Source: Bacteroidota bacterium (GTDB taxonomy: Bacteria; Bacteroidota; Bacteroidia; 2-12-FULL-35-15). Taken from it: 64,000 nt of DNA. Positions 44,098-54,300 of the stretch are shown in pieces; position 1 is the stretch's first letter, and each line of letters starts with the position of its first letter. The translations under genes were made by a program, and so were the position numbers. Where the stretch lies: positions 1,116,001 through 1,180,000 of the forward strand of contig JADKIU010000001.1 in NCBI GenBank assembly GCA_016722565.1. Direction: 5' to 3'. The notes under the pieces are model-generated. The model was not told the DNA's origin. It made no database searches and worked only from the letters and a program-made list of their open reading frames with translations.

Positions 44098-45348
44098 TCA
44101 GATGCTTATTTCTTTAAAAGGGTTGCGTGGAACCCACTCGGAAGGCTTTAAATAATCCACAAAAGGCTTAATAATTCTATTAGATAGCGGATTTCGGTGG
44201 CGGATGTAGCAGGTTAACTCTACGGCTTCCGCTCCCAGTGTGCTTTTGATCTCAGAAGCAGTTCTTCCTAAAATGAGGTGTTTGGCTTTTTTGTTGAGGC
44301 CATCCTTCACATAATCGCATAAAATGTTTTGGTAGAGGTCAAGTTCCTTGTTGATCGAATAATCCAATCCTATAAAATGTGCCTCGATATCATTTTTAAG
44401 AATGAAGGTGGAGCGGAAGCCGACTAATTTTTCGTTAAAATAGTAGCCGGTGAAACTGAACTCTTCATCCATTATATTTTTCATTTCTTCAAAATAAGTA
44501 GGAGTAATGGATGCCATTCGGAATTTTGCCTTCAAATGAACATTATTATAAAGTTCAAAAATTTGTTTTGAATTATTTCGAATGTCTAAGGCCGAAAAAT
44601 CTTTTCGAATAATTTGGGCTCCCTTTTTAATAATGCTCTTCGCTCGATTACGATATTTTTTACTCATTGCATTCAAGTAGGCATCAAAATTCTCCCATTG
44701 AATATCCAACACCATATTCGGCTCTACCAAGAAGTCGTGATATTTATATTCTTCAAATTCTTTTGTATGAACAACCGATGAGGAATAAAAATCTTTTACC
44801 AAAACTGCCGCAATTTTTCCTCTTAGTTTCTCCGCTCTGCTAATTCGGTAGATGACATCTGCTAAAGCATCTATTACTTCTGTTTTATTTGTTTCGGGAA
44901 TGCTTGTGAAACCATGTTCGCCACTAACAAAGGCATTTCCGCATATCAATAAGCGCATGTTAATGTGGTCGGCACTTTTGATTAAATGGTTGGTGATGTG
45001 TTTTTTTAGATAGTCGGTTATTAAGCAGGAATAGTCACTCGTTGATTCAAGTATTGAACTTCCGAAGCTATCTGAAGAAAAGTCGATTACCTGAAAATAA
45101 GCAATTGCTACCGGTTTTTTTTCTTGGTAGATGATTGCATAATGAAAATGCATGTTGTTGGGATGCTCTTTTTCTAAAACACCTAAAAAGGGAAGCTGTA
45201 AATATTCACTTCCATAATTCACTACTTGATTCCAATGTTCGGTGTGAATCATTGCCACCGAATCATAAACAGCAAATGAAAAATCAGAAGCTTTTTTTCG
45301 AAGCTCCGATTTTTTTTTGTTGGGTATTTTTGAACAGGGGATGAGCAT
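44098..45348 (-). CDS. GNAT/FemAB-like acyltransferase
   Basis: 416 residues, soluble. The second half (about 210-400) resembles peptidoglycan-bridge and GNAT acyltransferases: YLNAMSKKYRNRAKSIIKK, ELYNNVHLKAKFRMASITPTYF, FTGYYFNEKLVGFRSTFIL (acyl-donor strand pattern) and KHLILGRTASEIKSTLGAE. The first half has an AIAYFQVIDFSSDSFG strand pair typical of the duplicated FemAB/GNAT fold. Substrate cannot be predicted; a cell-envelope or surface amine is plausible. It starts 13 bases after the stop of the DUF885 gene on the same strand, so the two are probably co-transcribed. Confidence 0.7.
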   Translation of the reverse strand: MLIPCSKIPNKKKSELRKKASDFSFAVYDSVAMIHTEHWNQVVNYGSEYLQLPFLGVLEKEHPNNMHFHYAIIYQEKKPVAIAYFQVIDFSSDSFGSSILESTSDYSCLITDYLKKHITNHLIKSADHINMRLLICGNAFVSGEHGFTSIPETNKTEVIDALADVIYRISRAEKLRGKIAAVLVKDFYSSSVVHTKEFEEYKYHDFLVEPNMVLDIQWENFDAYLNAMSKKYRNRAKSIIKKGAQIIRKDFSALDIRNNSKQIFELYNNVHLKAKFRMASITPTYFEEMKNIMDEEFSFTGYYFNEKLVGFRSTFILKNDIEAHFIGLDYSINKELDLYQNILCDYVKDGLNKKAKHLILGRTASEIKSTLGAEAVELTCYIRHRNPLSNRIIKPFVDYLKPSEWVPRNPFKEISI

Positions 45349-45361
45349 TATGATTCAACAA

Positions 45362-47128
45362 TTAGTTGGCTGGTTTGTTCATTTCGTTTAACATTAGATC
45401 TTTTATGTATTTAACGGGCGCACTTCCATAGCTGAGAAATTTCTCATGAAATTGTTTTAAATTAAATTTTTCACCGGCTTGTTTTTTCAATTCTTCGCGG
45501 AAATCATAGATTTCGGTATATCCGGTAAAATAAGAACAAAGTTGTACTTGAGTCACTGAAACTCTTCGCCACTTTCCTTCGGCTTCTGCTTTTTGTTGGA
45601 ATGCTTCGTTCATTAATAAATTAAGAGCGGCCTCCTTGCTCATTTCTTTTGTGTGCACACTATAATCTAAAATGGTGTTGCAAGTGGTTCTTAAATTCCA
45701 CTTATAATACATGAGCCACATTTCATCACTGTTTTCGTAACCGCTTTCTAGCATCATGCGTTCTGTGTAAACGGCCCAGCCTTCTACCATTGCTCCGTTT
45801 CCAAATATGGCTTTAATTAAACTAGGTGATTGATTGCTATACACTAATTGAGTATAATGCCCGGGGATAGCTTCGTGAATATTTAAGATTTGTAAAATGT
45901 AGTGATTGTATTCACGCAAATAGCTTTCTGCTCTTTCTTTATCCCAACCGGCTAAACTACCTACATTATAGTAAGTGTTTCCATTTTTATCATACGGTCC
46001 CGGTGCCGAGATAGATGCACCTGCAACACCAGCCATGTAATCAGGCTCACGTCTAACTACCAAAGGTTTTGATGGGTCGATGTAGATTAAATCTTTTTCT
46101 TTGATGAAGTTAACCAACACGGGCATTTGTTTTTCAATTGCAGATTGAAACTCTTCCGGTTTTACGTGTTTCTCAGAAATCTTATCGATTATTTGTTTTA
46201 TTAAAACCAATTTGTCTGTTGGCTTCTGAGCACTATGCATGTATTTTCCCCAAAGTTTGTCGGCCAGCTCAAACATTTTTTCATGCAGTTCTTTTTTACG
46301 TGCCAATGCTTTTTCAAAAATTTCGTCTGCAGAATAGCCACTTTGAATATCGTATTCAAATTTTTGGGCATACAATTCTTTTCCTAAACGGAAACTGCGT
46401 GGTGTTTTGTTATCTAACTTTTTCAACCATTCAGCAAAATCATTAATGGCTGCTATTGCTTGTTTTGCTGTTGCTTCCATTGATTGTTTCTCGTGTTCAC
46501 CAAAATGTACTTTGTTTAGCGCATTATGAAAATCGGTTTCAAATACTGAAATCCCTCCTAAGTTTTGTTCGATAGCCAAAAGCGTATGCTCTGTTGTTGG
46601 ATTTTTGATGTTCATTTTTGCTGCTTCGTAGTAGGCAGGAATGTTGGTCATTTTTAAATAGAAATTCCGCAAACGAACGTCTAACGAATCATAGTTGCCA
46701 TTTAAGAGTTCTGCGAAACTGCCGGAAACATTATATTCAGTTGGGTTCCATTCAAAGGATTTGAAAGCGTTGATCGACCACTCAATTGATTTTAATTGGT
46801 TTTCGATCATGTAATAATCCGTTTTATTATTGTCGGATAGTCCATTAATGTCAACTAATTTTAACGAATCTAAATTGGCTTTTGCAAAAGCTAATTCTTT
46901 TGCTCTGGCAGCTTCATTCGGTACAATGAGCACACTGTCATATTTGTGGTACCCAAGGCTACTTGCCCAGCCTGGATAAACCTTCCAAAGATTCTCAATA
47001 AACTGCTCTTTGTATTTATCAAATTGTGGATTCATATCCGTTACAGTTTTTATTTCAGCTTTTTGTGAATCGCCTCCACAGGAGACAATTGAAAAACAAA
47101 CAAGGGCTGCTAAATAGATTTTTTTCAT
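45362..47128 (-). CDS. DUF885 lipoprotein, zinc metallopeptidase-like
   Basis: 588 residues. Lipoprotein signal ending FSIVSCGGDS (Cys about residue 17). The DUF885 helical fold is shown by the zinc motif HEAIPGHYTQLVY (about 416-428), followed by EGWAVYTERMMLESG, which supplies the third ligand Glu. Such proteins are peptidases or carboxypeptidase-like enzymes of the periplasm or outer membrane. A TACCTTTA box lies about 20 bases upstream of the ATG, and the promoter of the divergent OmpA-like gene overlaps it. Followed by the GNAT gene after 13 bases. Confidence 0.9.
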   Translation of the reverse strand: MKKIYLAALVCFSIVSCGGDSQKAEIKTVTDMNPQFDKYKEQFIENLWKVYPGWASSLGYHKYDSVLIVPNEAARAKELAFAKANLDSLKLVDINGLSDNNKTDYYMIENQLKSIEWSINAFKSFEWNPTEYNVSGSFAELLNGNYDSLDVRLRNFYLKMTNIPAYYEAAKMNIKNPTTEHTLLAIEQNLGGISVFETDFHNALNKVHFGEHEKQSMEATAKQAIAAINDFAEWLKKLDNKTPRSFRLGKELYAQKFEYDIQSGYSADEIFEKALARKKELHEKMFELADKLWGKYMHSAQKPTDKLVLIKQIIDKISEKHVKPEEFQSAIEKQMPVLVNFIKEKDLIYIDPSKPLVVRREPDYMAGVAGASISAPGPYDKNGNTYYNVGSLAGWDKERAESYLREYNHYILQILNIHEAIPGHYTQLVYSNQSPSLIKAIFGNGAMVEGWAVYTERMMLESGYENSDEMWLMYYKWNLRTTCNTILDYSVHTKEMSKEAALNLLMNEAFQQKAEAEGKWRRVSVTQVQLCSYFTGYTEIYDFREELKKQAGEKFNLKQFHEKFLSYGSAPVKYIKDLMLNEMNKPAN

Positions 47129-47146
47129 TGAGTTTTTATTTGGATG

Positions 47147-47175
47147 CTAAAGGTAGAAAATAGTATTAACTTTAG
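47147..47175. promoter_or_regulatory. back-to-back -7 boxes between the DUF885 and OmpA-like genes
   Basis: TACCTTTAG on the minus strand (47155-47147) and TAACTTTAG on the plus strand (47167-47175), 11 bases apart and pointing away from each other. They support 47195 rather than 47144 as the start of the OmpA-like gene. Confidence 0.5.
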
Positions 47176-47194
47176 TGCATTAATTGATGATAAA

Positions 47195-48055
47195 ATGAAG
47201 GGCTTAAAACCATTATTAGTCAGGATAGTTTTTTTAGGTTGCATCCTTTTTTGTTTTGTTGCAAATGCACAAATTGGGCATAAGTTATCAGGTAGAATTT
47301 ATGATTGTAAATTTAAAACACCTATTAAAAATACAATCATTAAATTGGTTTGTATTGATCAGCGAACATTTGAAACAAAAAGTGATTCTTCAGGATTTTA
47401 TTTTTTTCATGATAGTGTCCTAAAACCGAGTTTAGAATATGTGTTGACTACGATTGCTCCCGATGAAACGGTGAAAGTCCCATACGGAATGTGTCAATAT
47501 AGTTATTTTCGCAATGGCTATTTGAATTCAGCTGATAAAGTAAAGTTTAAAACGGAAGAAAATATTTCTAATGCGAACATCATTCATGATTTTTGTTTAA
47601 TTCCTATCCAACGGTCCTTAATTATACCTACCGTTTTTTTCAAAAAAAACAGCTTAGAGTTTGGTAGAAGTCAGGTTGATGAATATGATTATTATGTCTA
47701 TTCAGGAGATACTGCTGTTGATTGCTTGGTAGATTTAATGAAGAATTTTCCTCAATATGTTTTTGAATTAGCTGGACATGCCGACAAAAAGGAAAAAAAT
47801 CCGAAGAAACTTTCAGAATTAAGAGTGAAAAAAGTATATGATCTGATGGTTCTGAAAGGAATCGAAAAGGATCGTTTGTCTTGCAAGTCTTATGGCAAAA
47901 AACAACCATTGGAAAAGAGAGATTTGGCCTATAAAGTAATTGGTAAATTAAAAGGTCCAATAAATCAAAGGGTTGTTGTATCTGTTCTTAGAAAAGATTA
48001 TAATCTTCCTCAAAAGAAAGAGATTCCATTAATAAATACGGATGAAGAAGATTAA
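47195..48055 (+). CDS. OmpA-like envelope protein with carboxypeptidase-regulatory-like domain
   Basis: 286 residues from the ATG at 47195, which begins a signal peptide (MKGLKPLLVRIVFLGCILF) ending FVANAQ; an in-frame ATG at 47144 lies before the likely promoter. The first mature domain (about 27-110) resembles CarboxypepD_reg beta-sandwiches (LSGRIYDCKFKTPIKNTIIKL). The second (about 160-265) is an OmpA peptidoglycan-binding module with YVFELAGHADKKE and LSELRVKKVYDLMVLKGI, RLSCKSYGKKQP. It probably tethers the outer membrane to peptidoglycan. It lies 90 bases before the prolyl oligopeptidase gene, which has its own promoter box. Confidence 0.82.
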   Translation: MKGLKPLLVRIVFLGCILFCFVANAQIGHKLSGRIYDCKFKTPIKNTIIKLVCIDQRTFETKSDSSGFYFFHDSVLKPSLEYVLTTIAPDETVKVPYGMCQYSYFRNGYLNSADKVKFKTEENISNANIIHDFCLIPIQRSLIIPTVFFKKNSLEFGRSQVDEYDYYVYSGDTAVDCLVDLMKNFPQYVFELAGHADKKEKNPKKLSELRVKKVYDLMVLKGIEKDRLSCKSYGKKQPLEKRDLAYKVIGKLKGPINQRVVVSVLRKDYNLPQKKEIPLINTDEED

Positions 48056-48117
48056 TATCCATTCATCCTCCTCTACAACCACTAATCATTTTATAAATTT
48101 TCTCCCAATTAATTACT

Positions 48118-48125
48118 TATTTTTG
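48118..48125 (+). promoter_or_regulatory. -7 box (TATTTTTG) for the prolyl oligopeptidase gene
   Basis: Perfect TAnnTTTG, 20 bases before the ATG at 48146. Confidence 0.55.
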
Positions 48126-48145
48126 ATAAATAAACTTGAAAAACG

Positions 48146-50269
48146 ATGTTAAAAAAAATTGTCCCATTTTTAATCCTTTCTGCAGTTGTTTCGGTTGCAG
48201 CTACGCTTGTTAACAATGATCCTGTGAAAATGAACTATCCAATTACTCGCAAAACAGATTCTGTGGATACGTATTTTGGAAACAAAATTGCCGATCCATA
48301 TCGTTGGCTCGAAGATGATCGTTCTGCAGAAACAGGTGAATGGGTGAAGGCTCAAAATAAAGTAACGTTTGACTATTTGGCAACCATTCCATTCCGAGAA
48401 AAAGTAAAGGAACGATTAACGAAGATTTGGAATTTCGCCAAAGTAAGTGCTCCTTTCAAAAAAGGGAAAAATTATTTCTTCTATAAAAATGATGGGATTC
48501 AAAATCAAAGTGTCCTCTATGTTCAGGAAGGCTTAAATGGTAAAGCTCGTCTATTACTTGATCCGAATACATTGGCGAACGATGGTACCGCTTCACTTGG
48601 AGGAATGGGCATCAGTAAAAATGGTAAGTATTTGGCATATAGCATTAACCGTGCTGGTAGCGATTGGAGTGAGATTTATGCAATGGAAATTGAAACCGGT
48701 AAAAAATTATCCGATGAAATTAAGTGGGTGAAATTTTCTGATATCGCATGGAAAGGTGATGGATTTTATTATAGTGCTTATGATGCCCCAACCGGAGGTA
48801 GTGAGCTTTCTAATAAAAATGAATATCATAAAGTGTATTATCATAAAATCGGAGAAGCTCAAAGTAAGGATGTATTGGTGTATGAAGATAAAAAAAATCC
48901 GTTAAGAAATTTTTCTGCTTCTATTTCAGAAGATGAAAAGTTGTTGCTGTTGTATGGTTCGGAATCTACAAGTGGAACAACGCTAGCCGTTAAGGAACTT
49001 GATAAACCCAATTCAGCTTTCATACAGTTAGTAAATAATTTCGAAAACAATTATGGTGTTGTTCACAATGAAGGCAATAAACTTTATGTGATAACGGATA
49101 AAGGTGCTCCGAAATACCAACTCTTAGAAATCGATATTCATGGCAAGCCGGATTATGAAAACTGGAAAAAAATAATTCCGGAATCTACTGATTTGTTGGA
49201 AAGCGTATCGTTGGCAAATGGGAAGTTTGTTGCAAAATATTTAAAAGATGTGACAACACGTTTGTATGTGTATGATATGAATGGTAAAAAAGAAAGTGAA
49301 ATTAAATTGCCTGGTGTTTGTAAAGTGGATGCGTTTGATAGTGACAAAGATGATAGCTTAGCTTTCTTTTCCTATAAAACATTTACTGCACCGGATGTGG
49401 TTTATAAATACAACATGGTTACCAATAAAATGACCGTTTGGTTCAAGCCGGAAATTGATTTTAAGTCCGATGACTATGAAACCAAACAAGTTTTTTATAC
49501 CAGCAAGGATGGAACCAAAGTGCCAATGTTTATTACCCATAAAAAAGGTATTAAGTTGGATGGCACAAATCCATGTTTCTTGTTTGGCTATGGTGGTTTT
49601 AATTCCTATTACTCTCCGGAGTTCAGAATCGATCGGGCTGTTTTCTTAGAAAATGGAGGGATTTATGCCATTCCAGGATTACGCGGTGGTGGTGATTACG
49701 GAGAAGATTGGCACAAGGCAGGAACAAAATGCCAAAAACAAAATGTATTTGATGATTTTATTGCAGCCGCTGAATATTTAATTAAAGAAAAATATACTTC
49801 TTCTTCAAAGTTGGCTATCCATGGTCGCTCCAATGGTGGATTGTTGGTTGGTGCAGTGATGACACAGCGTCCGGATTTAGCAAAAGTTGCGATTCCTACG
49901 GTTGGTGTTTTGGATATGTTGCGTTTTCATAAATTCACTATCGGGTGGGCGTGGACAGGTGATTATGGCTCAAGTGAAAATAAAGAGGAATACAATTGCA
50001 TTATTAAGTATTCACCCCTACACAATGTGAAAGAAGTTGCTTATCCTGCAACATTAGTAACTACAGGTGATCACGATGATCGAGTAGTGCCTGCACATTC
50101 ATTTAAATTTATTGCAACCTTGCAAGAAAAACAAAAGGGCGCAAACCCAGTATTAATTCGTATTGATACCAATGCCGGTCACGGTGCCGGTAAGCCAACA
50201 TCTAAACAAATTGAAGAGTATGCTGACATTTGGAGTTTTGTGTTTTATAATTTAGGAATGAAATACTAA
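48146..50269 (+). CDS. secreted prolyl oligopeptidase family serine peptidase (S9A)
   Basis: 707 residues. Signal sequence-like N-terminus, then the S9A propeller cap (about 60-420; DPYRWLEDDRSAETGEWVKAQ, GGMGISKNGKYLAYSINRAGS) and the catalytic alpha/beta-hydrolase domain. The catalytic Ser is in IHGRSNGGLL (about residue 564), the Asp in GDHDDRVVPAHSFK (about 645) and the His in NAGHGAGKP (about 678), so all three are present. It cleaves after proline in short peptides, probably in the periplasm. The PD40 gene begins two bases after its stop, so the two are coupled in one transcript. Confidence 0.95.
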   Translation: MLKKIVPFLILSAVVSVAATLVNNDPVKMNYPITRKTDSVDTYFGNKIADPYRWLEDDRSAETGEWVKAQNKVTFDYLATIPFREKVKERLTKIWNFAKVSAPFKKGKNYFFYKNDGIQNQSVLYVQEGLNGKARLLLDPNTLANDGTASLGGMGISKNGKYLAYSINRAGSDWSEIYAMEIETGKKLSDEIKWVKFSDIAWKGDGFYYSAYDAPTGGSELSNKNEYHKVYYHKIGEAQSKDVLVYEDKKNPLRNFSASISEDEKLLLLYGSESTSGTTLAVKELDKPNSAFIQLVNNFENNYGVVHNEGNKLYVITDKGAPKYQLLEIDIHGKPDYENWKKIIPESTDLLESVSLANGKFVAKYLKDVTTRLYVYDMNGKKESEIKLPGVCKVDAFDSDKDDSLAFFSYKTFTAPDVVYKYNMVTNKMTVWFKPEIDFKSDDYETKQVFYTSKDGTKVPMFITHKKGIKLDGTNPCFLFGYGGFNSYYSPEFRIDRAVFLENGGIYAIPGLRGGGDYGEDWHKAGTKCQKQNVFDDFIAAAEYLIKEKYTSSSKLAIHGRSNGGLLVGAVMTQRPDLAKVAIPTVGVLDMLRFHKFTIGWAWTGDYGSSENKEEYNCIIKYSPLHNVKEVAYPATLVTTGDHDDRVVPAHSFKFIATLQEKQKGANPVLIRIDTNAGHGAGKPTSKQIEEYADIWSFVFYNLGMKY

Positions 50270-50271
50270 AC

Positions 50272-51228
50272 ATGAAACGCATATCTATTTTTGTTCTAAT
50301 ACTGTTTTGGGCAATCAACAATCTTGCTCAAAATGCATCCGAAACTGCAACACCTTTTCTGCCGGAATTGTTTTCTCAGTTTCCGAATGTGCGAGACATT
50401 GCCTTGTCGCCATCCGGAGATGAAGTTTATTTTACTGTCCAAAGTTATGTCGAAGGAAGTTCCTCTATTGCTTATTCCCAAAAAGTAAATGGAAAATGGA
50501 GTGAAGCAAAAATGGCGGCATTCTCAGGAAGGTTCAATGATTTGGAGCCGTTTTTTTATTTGGATGGTTTGAGATTGTATTTTGTTTCAAATCGCGCGGT
50601 GGATGATAAATCCTTAGAAATAAAAGATTATGATATTTGGTATGTGGAGCGCAAATCAATCAAGGAGGATTGGTCGGATCCAATAAATTTGGGCGCACCT
50701 GTTAATTCTGTTGGAAATGAATTCTATCCTTCGCTTTCAAAAAATGGTAATTTGTATTTTACTTCCGATAACTTGCCTTCGTTATCAAAAGGAAGGGATG
50801 ATATTTTTATGTCTGCATTTGTAAGCGGCAAATACACGTCCCCAGTTTTATTGAGCGATTCCATTAATACAACGGAGTATGAGTTTAATGCATTTGTTGC
50901 AGCGGACGAGTCGTATTTAATTTACACCGGTTATAATCGTGCAGGTGGCGTTGGCAGCGGTGATTTATATATTAGTTTTAAAAATAAAAAAGGTGAATGG
51001 ACTTCCTCCCTTAATTTGAGTAAAGAAATTAATTCAGATAAAATGGATTATTGTCCGTTTGTGGATGAGAAGAACGAAACGCTTTATTTTACAAGCAAAC
51101 GGAATTCTGTCAAAACAATTTTTGAAAAACAATATTCATTAATCGAGTTGTTGAAGGAAATGAATAAATATGAAAATGGTTTGAGTCGGATCTACACGGT
51201 TGATATTTCATCTCTCCTAAAACGGTAA
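50272..51228 (+). CDS. secreted PD40/TolB-like beta-propeller protein
   Basis: 318 residues. Signal peptide to INNLAQ, then four to five PD40-type blades, for example VRDIALSPSGDEVYFTVQSY, FNDLEPFFYLDGLRLYFVSN and NEFYPSLSKNGNLYFTSDN. The PD40 pattern with Ser/Asp ligands at the blade edges resembles TolB and tricorn propellers. It probably binds a partner in the periplasm. The two-base gap to the peptidase gene suggests joint action, such as substrate or membrane docking (inference). A long 147-base gap then leads to the PNGase-like gene. Confidence 0.85.
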   Translation: MKRISIFVLILFWAINNLAQNASETATPFLPELFSQFPNVRDIALSPSGDEVYFTVQSYVEGSSSIAYSQKVNGKWSEAKMAAFSGRFNDLEPFFYLDGLRLYFVSNRAVDDKSLEIKDYDIWYVERKSIKEDWSDPINLGAPVNSVGNEFYPSLSKNGNLYFTSDNLPSLSKGRDDIFMSAFVSGKYTSPVLLSDSINTTEYEFNAFVAADESYLIYTGYNRAGGVGSGDLYISFKNKKGEWTSSLNLSKEINSDKMDYCPFVDEKNETLYFTSKRNSVKTIFEKQYSLIELLKEMNKYENGLSRIYTVDISSLLKR

Positions 51229-51317
51229 ACAATTCGAACAGTTTCAATGGTCTGATTGATTGGTTTTTACTACTTGTATTTTCCTTATCAATTGCTAAGA
51301 ATGTTCTTCTATTTTCC

Positions 51318-51348
51318 TTGTACTCCCCCTCTGAATTATGTATTTTCG
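51318..51348 (+). promoter_or_regulatory. probable promoter for the PNGase F-like gene
   Basis: TTG (51318-51320), 20-base spacer, TATTTTCG (51341-51348), one base from consensus TAnnTTTG; ATG 28 bases later. Confidence 0.5.
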
Positions 51349-51375
51349 TTAGCTTAAAATTTAACTATTTTTCTA

Positions 51376-54300
51376 ATGAAAAAACTACTCTTTGTTACAT
51401 TATCTTTTCTTGTGTTGAACGTTGGCGCAATTGTGGCGAATCCAGGTGATACCATTCGCGTGCAAACATTTACTTTTGGTTCTCCTCAAAATGCATGGTT
51501 CGTCTTCCCATCAGATACTGTCCGTTTCGAAAAAATATTGATGCGATACACTTTAAAATGTAATCCGGCCCAAACACCTCCTTGTGGAGAATGGGATTAT
51601 TTAACCTACACCTATTTATATGATCATACCGGTTTGTTGGATTCAACTCTCATTAATCAGCCTACTTATACTATGAATGGTGCATCTCCGGATAGTGTGA
51701 TGTATATGAATACGCCTTCGTTTTCGTATGATACACATTGGCAGTACACTGCTGTACACACCGATACAACATCTTTGAATACCTATGCGGTTGGGGCAGG
51801 AACAACAAACGATGTGTTTCCATTTGGCGCATCTGCTCCTGTATCCAGAACACAATATTTGTGGAAAGCATCTGAAATTTCTGCAGCTGGAATGACTGCC
51901 GGAAATATTACTGGCTTGCAATTTTATCTGCAAACATTGGGAGCGCAAATGCAAAACATGACGATTCACATCAAGGCGGTTACCTTAGATTCCTTATCAC
52001 AAAGCACATTTAATAACTCTGGTTTTACCACAGTATATTCTCAAAACACTCAATTTACAACTTTGGGTTGGAATAGCTTGCAGTTGACAACTCCATTTAA
52101 TTGGGATGGTGTTTCCAATTTGTTAGTTGAAATTACTTATGAAAATATGGCAACAGCCATCGACAATATTGTTGCTGCATCCACTACAACATTTAATTCT
52201 GGATTAACAAATTCAGGAACAGATCGAGTTGCTTCTTTTGGAACCTATGGCTATGTAGATGTTCCAATGAATTCGAATTTAGTTGCAATCGATTCTTTTG
52301 TTACCGTTGCATTCTGGTGTTTTGGTGCTCCCGCTCAGCCAATGGATGGAACGGCATTTGAAGCGGTAGATTCGTTGGACAGAAGATTATTAAACAGCCA
52401 TTTGCCTTGGAGTGATAGCAATGTATATTGGGATGCAGGATATGGCGGAACGGCTTATGATAGAATTAATAAAGCAGCAGTAACTTCTGAAATTGAAGGA
52501 CAATGGAACTATTGGACCTTCACAAAAAATGTTGCAACCGGCTCCATGAAAATTTATTTGAACGGTGTGCTGTGGCATAGTGGAACTGCAAAGGTTAAAT
52601 CCATGCAAGGCATTTCGAAATTTAAAATCGGAAGAGGTAATTGGGCAGGTTCGCAAACGTATGCGGGAAAAATTGATGAGTTTGCTGTTTTTAATGTCGA
52701 GTTAAATGCAACAACGATTCTAAACTACATGAATCAGAAAATTACTCCTTCGCATCCGAATTATGCAAACCTTGCATTGTATTACCAATGCAATGATGGA
52801 AATTATGCTACGTTTGCAGATGCGGCTCCCGGAACACATGCTGCAGCAAGCTTAGTAAGTGTCGACAATCCATTGAAAAGTGCGTCTGAATTAATCTCTC
52901 AATTTTCGCAAACAACTTTACGTCCAAATATTACATTTGAACAAGGTGTATTCACTACAGTAATCGATTCTACATTAATTGTGGATTCAACAATGAATGC
53001 TCCAATTCAAATTGTTACCTATACGGATTCAACTAGTAATCCTGGTATGCCGGTTGATACCATGATTGTTTGGCCATCTTATTATAATAATTATGTATAT
53101 GACGTAAATGGTATCGCAACTGATTCTTCTTTCGTTACTCCGGATAGTACATTGCATTTATTATATTATCAATGGTATAAAAAATTTCCGCAAGTGCTTC
53201 GTTATGAATTGGCACGTTACATCACACCGTACGGAAATGGGTTGAGCTTAGGCAGTGGGTGGACATGGACATTTGATGTTAGTGATTACCGAACTTTGCT
53301 TGCAGACAGCGTTCATTTAGAAGCTGGAAATTGGCAAGAATTGTTGAGCATGGAATTTTTAATGATTGAAGGAACTCCTCCAAGAGATGTTGTTGATATT
53401 CAAAATTTATGGAATGGTGGATTTGATTATGGTAACCCAACTGATCCGATTGATAATCATTTGTTGCCACTCAATAAAACAATACCTGTCAATGGTGTAA
53501 CAACGCGTTGGAAGTCTCGAATAACTGGTCATGGAATGGATACTCCTGAAAACTGCGCTGAATTTTGTGCGAAAACACATTACTTCGAAGTGAACGGTGT
53601 TCAACAATTTTCAAAATTGGTATGGCGCGACAACTGTGATGTGAACCCGTTATATCCTCAAGGTGGAACATGGGTGTATGACCGCGCAAACTGGTGCCCG
53701 GGTGCAGAAGTATGGACGTATGATTTTGAGTTAACTCCGTTTACAACTCCGGGTGGAACAATTAATTTAGATCACGATGTACAAGCTTATTCGCACACTG
53801 GTGGTTGGGATTATTATCAAATTGAAGATCAGTTAGTGAGTTATAGTGCACCAAACTTTACATTGGATGCCGCTCTGGAAGATATCTTGTCGCCCAGCAA
53901 AGATCAAATGTGGGCGCGTATGAATCCGGTTTGTACTGCACCCGTAATTAAAATTAGAAATACAGGTTCAACCACATTAACTTCTTTAACAATTACCTAT
54001 GGCATGAATGGTGCAACACCATCTGTATACACATGGACAGGTAGTTTACCATTTATGGAATCAGCAACGGTTACATTGGGAACATTTAATTGGGCAATGG
54101 GCGCTTCCGATTTTACTGTTACCATCAGTAATCCAAATGGTGGTGTTGATCAATATGCATTCAACAATGAGAAAGTAAATAAATATACGTATCCTGCTGT
54201 AATGCCTTCTCCATTTGTGATTGAATTCAGAACAAACAATTATCCGTGGGAAGATATGTACACGTTGAAAGATGATGCAGGAACAACAATTGTTTCCAGA

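Noticed and set aside
47144..47194. Earlier ATG for the OmpA-like gene
   Set aside because: It lies before the -7 box and would put 17 residues before the signal peptide.
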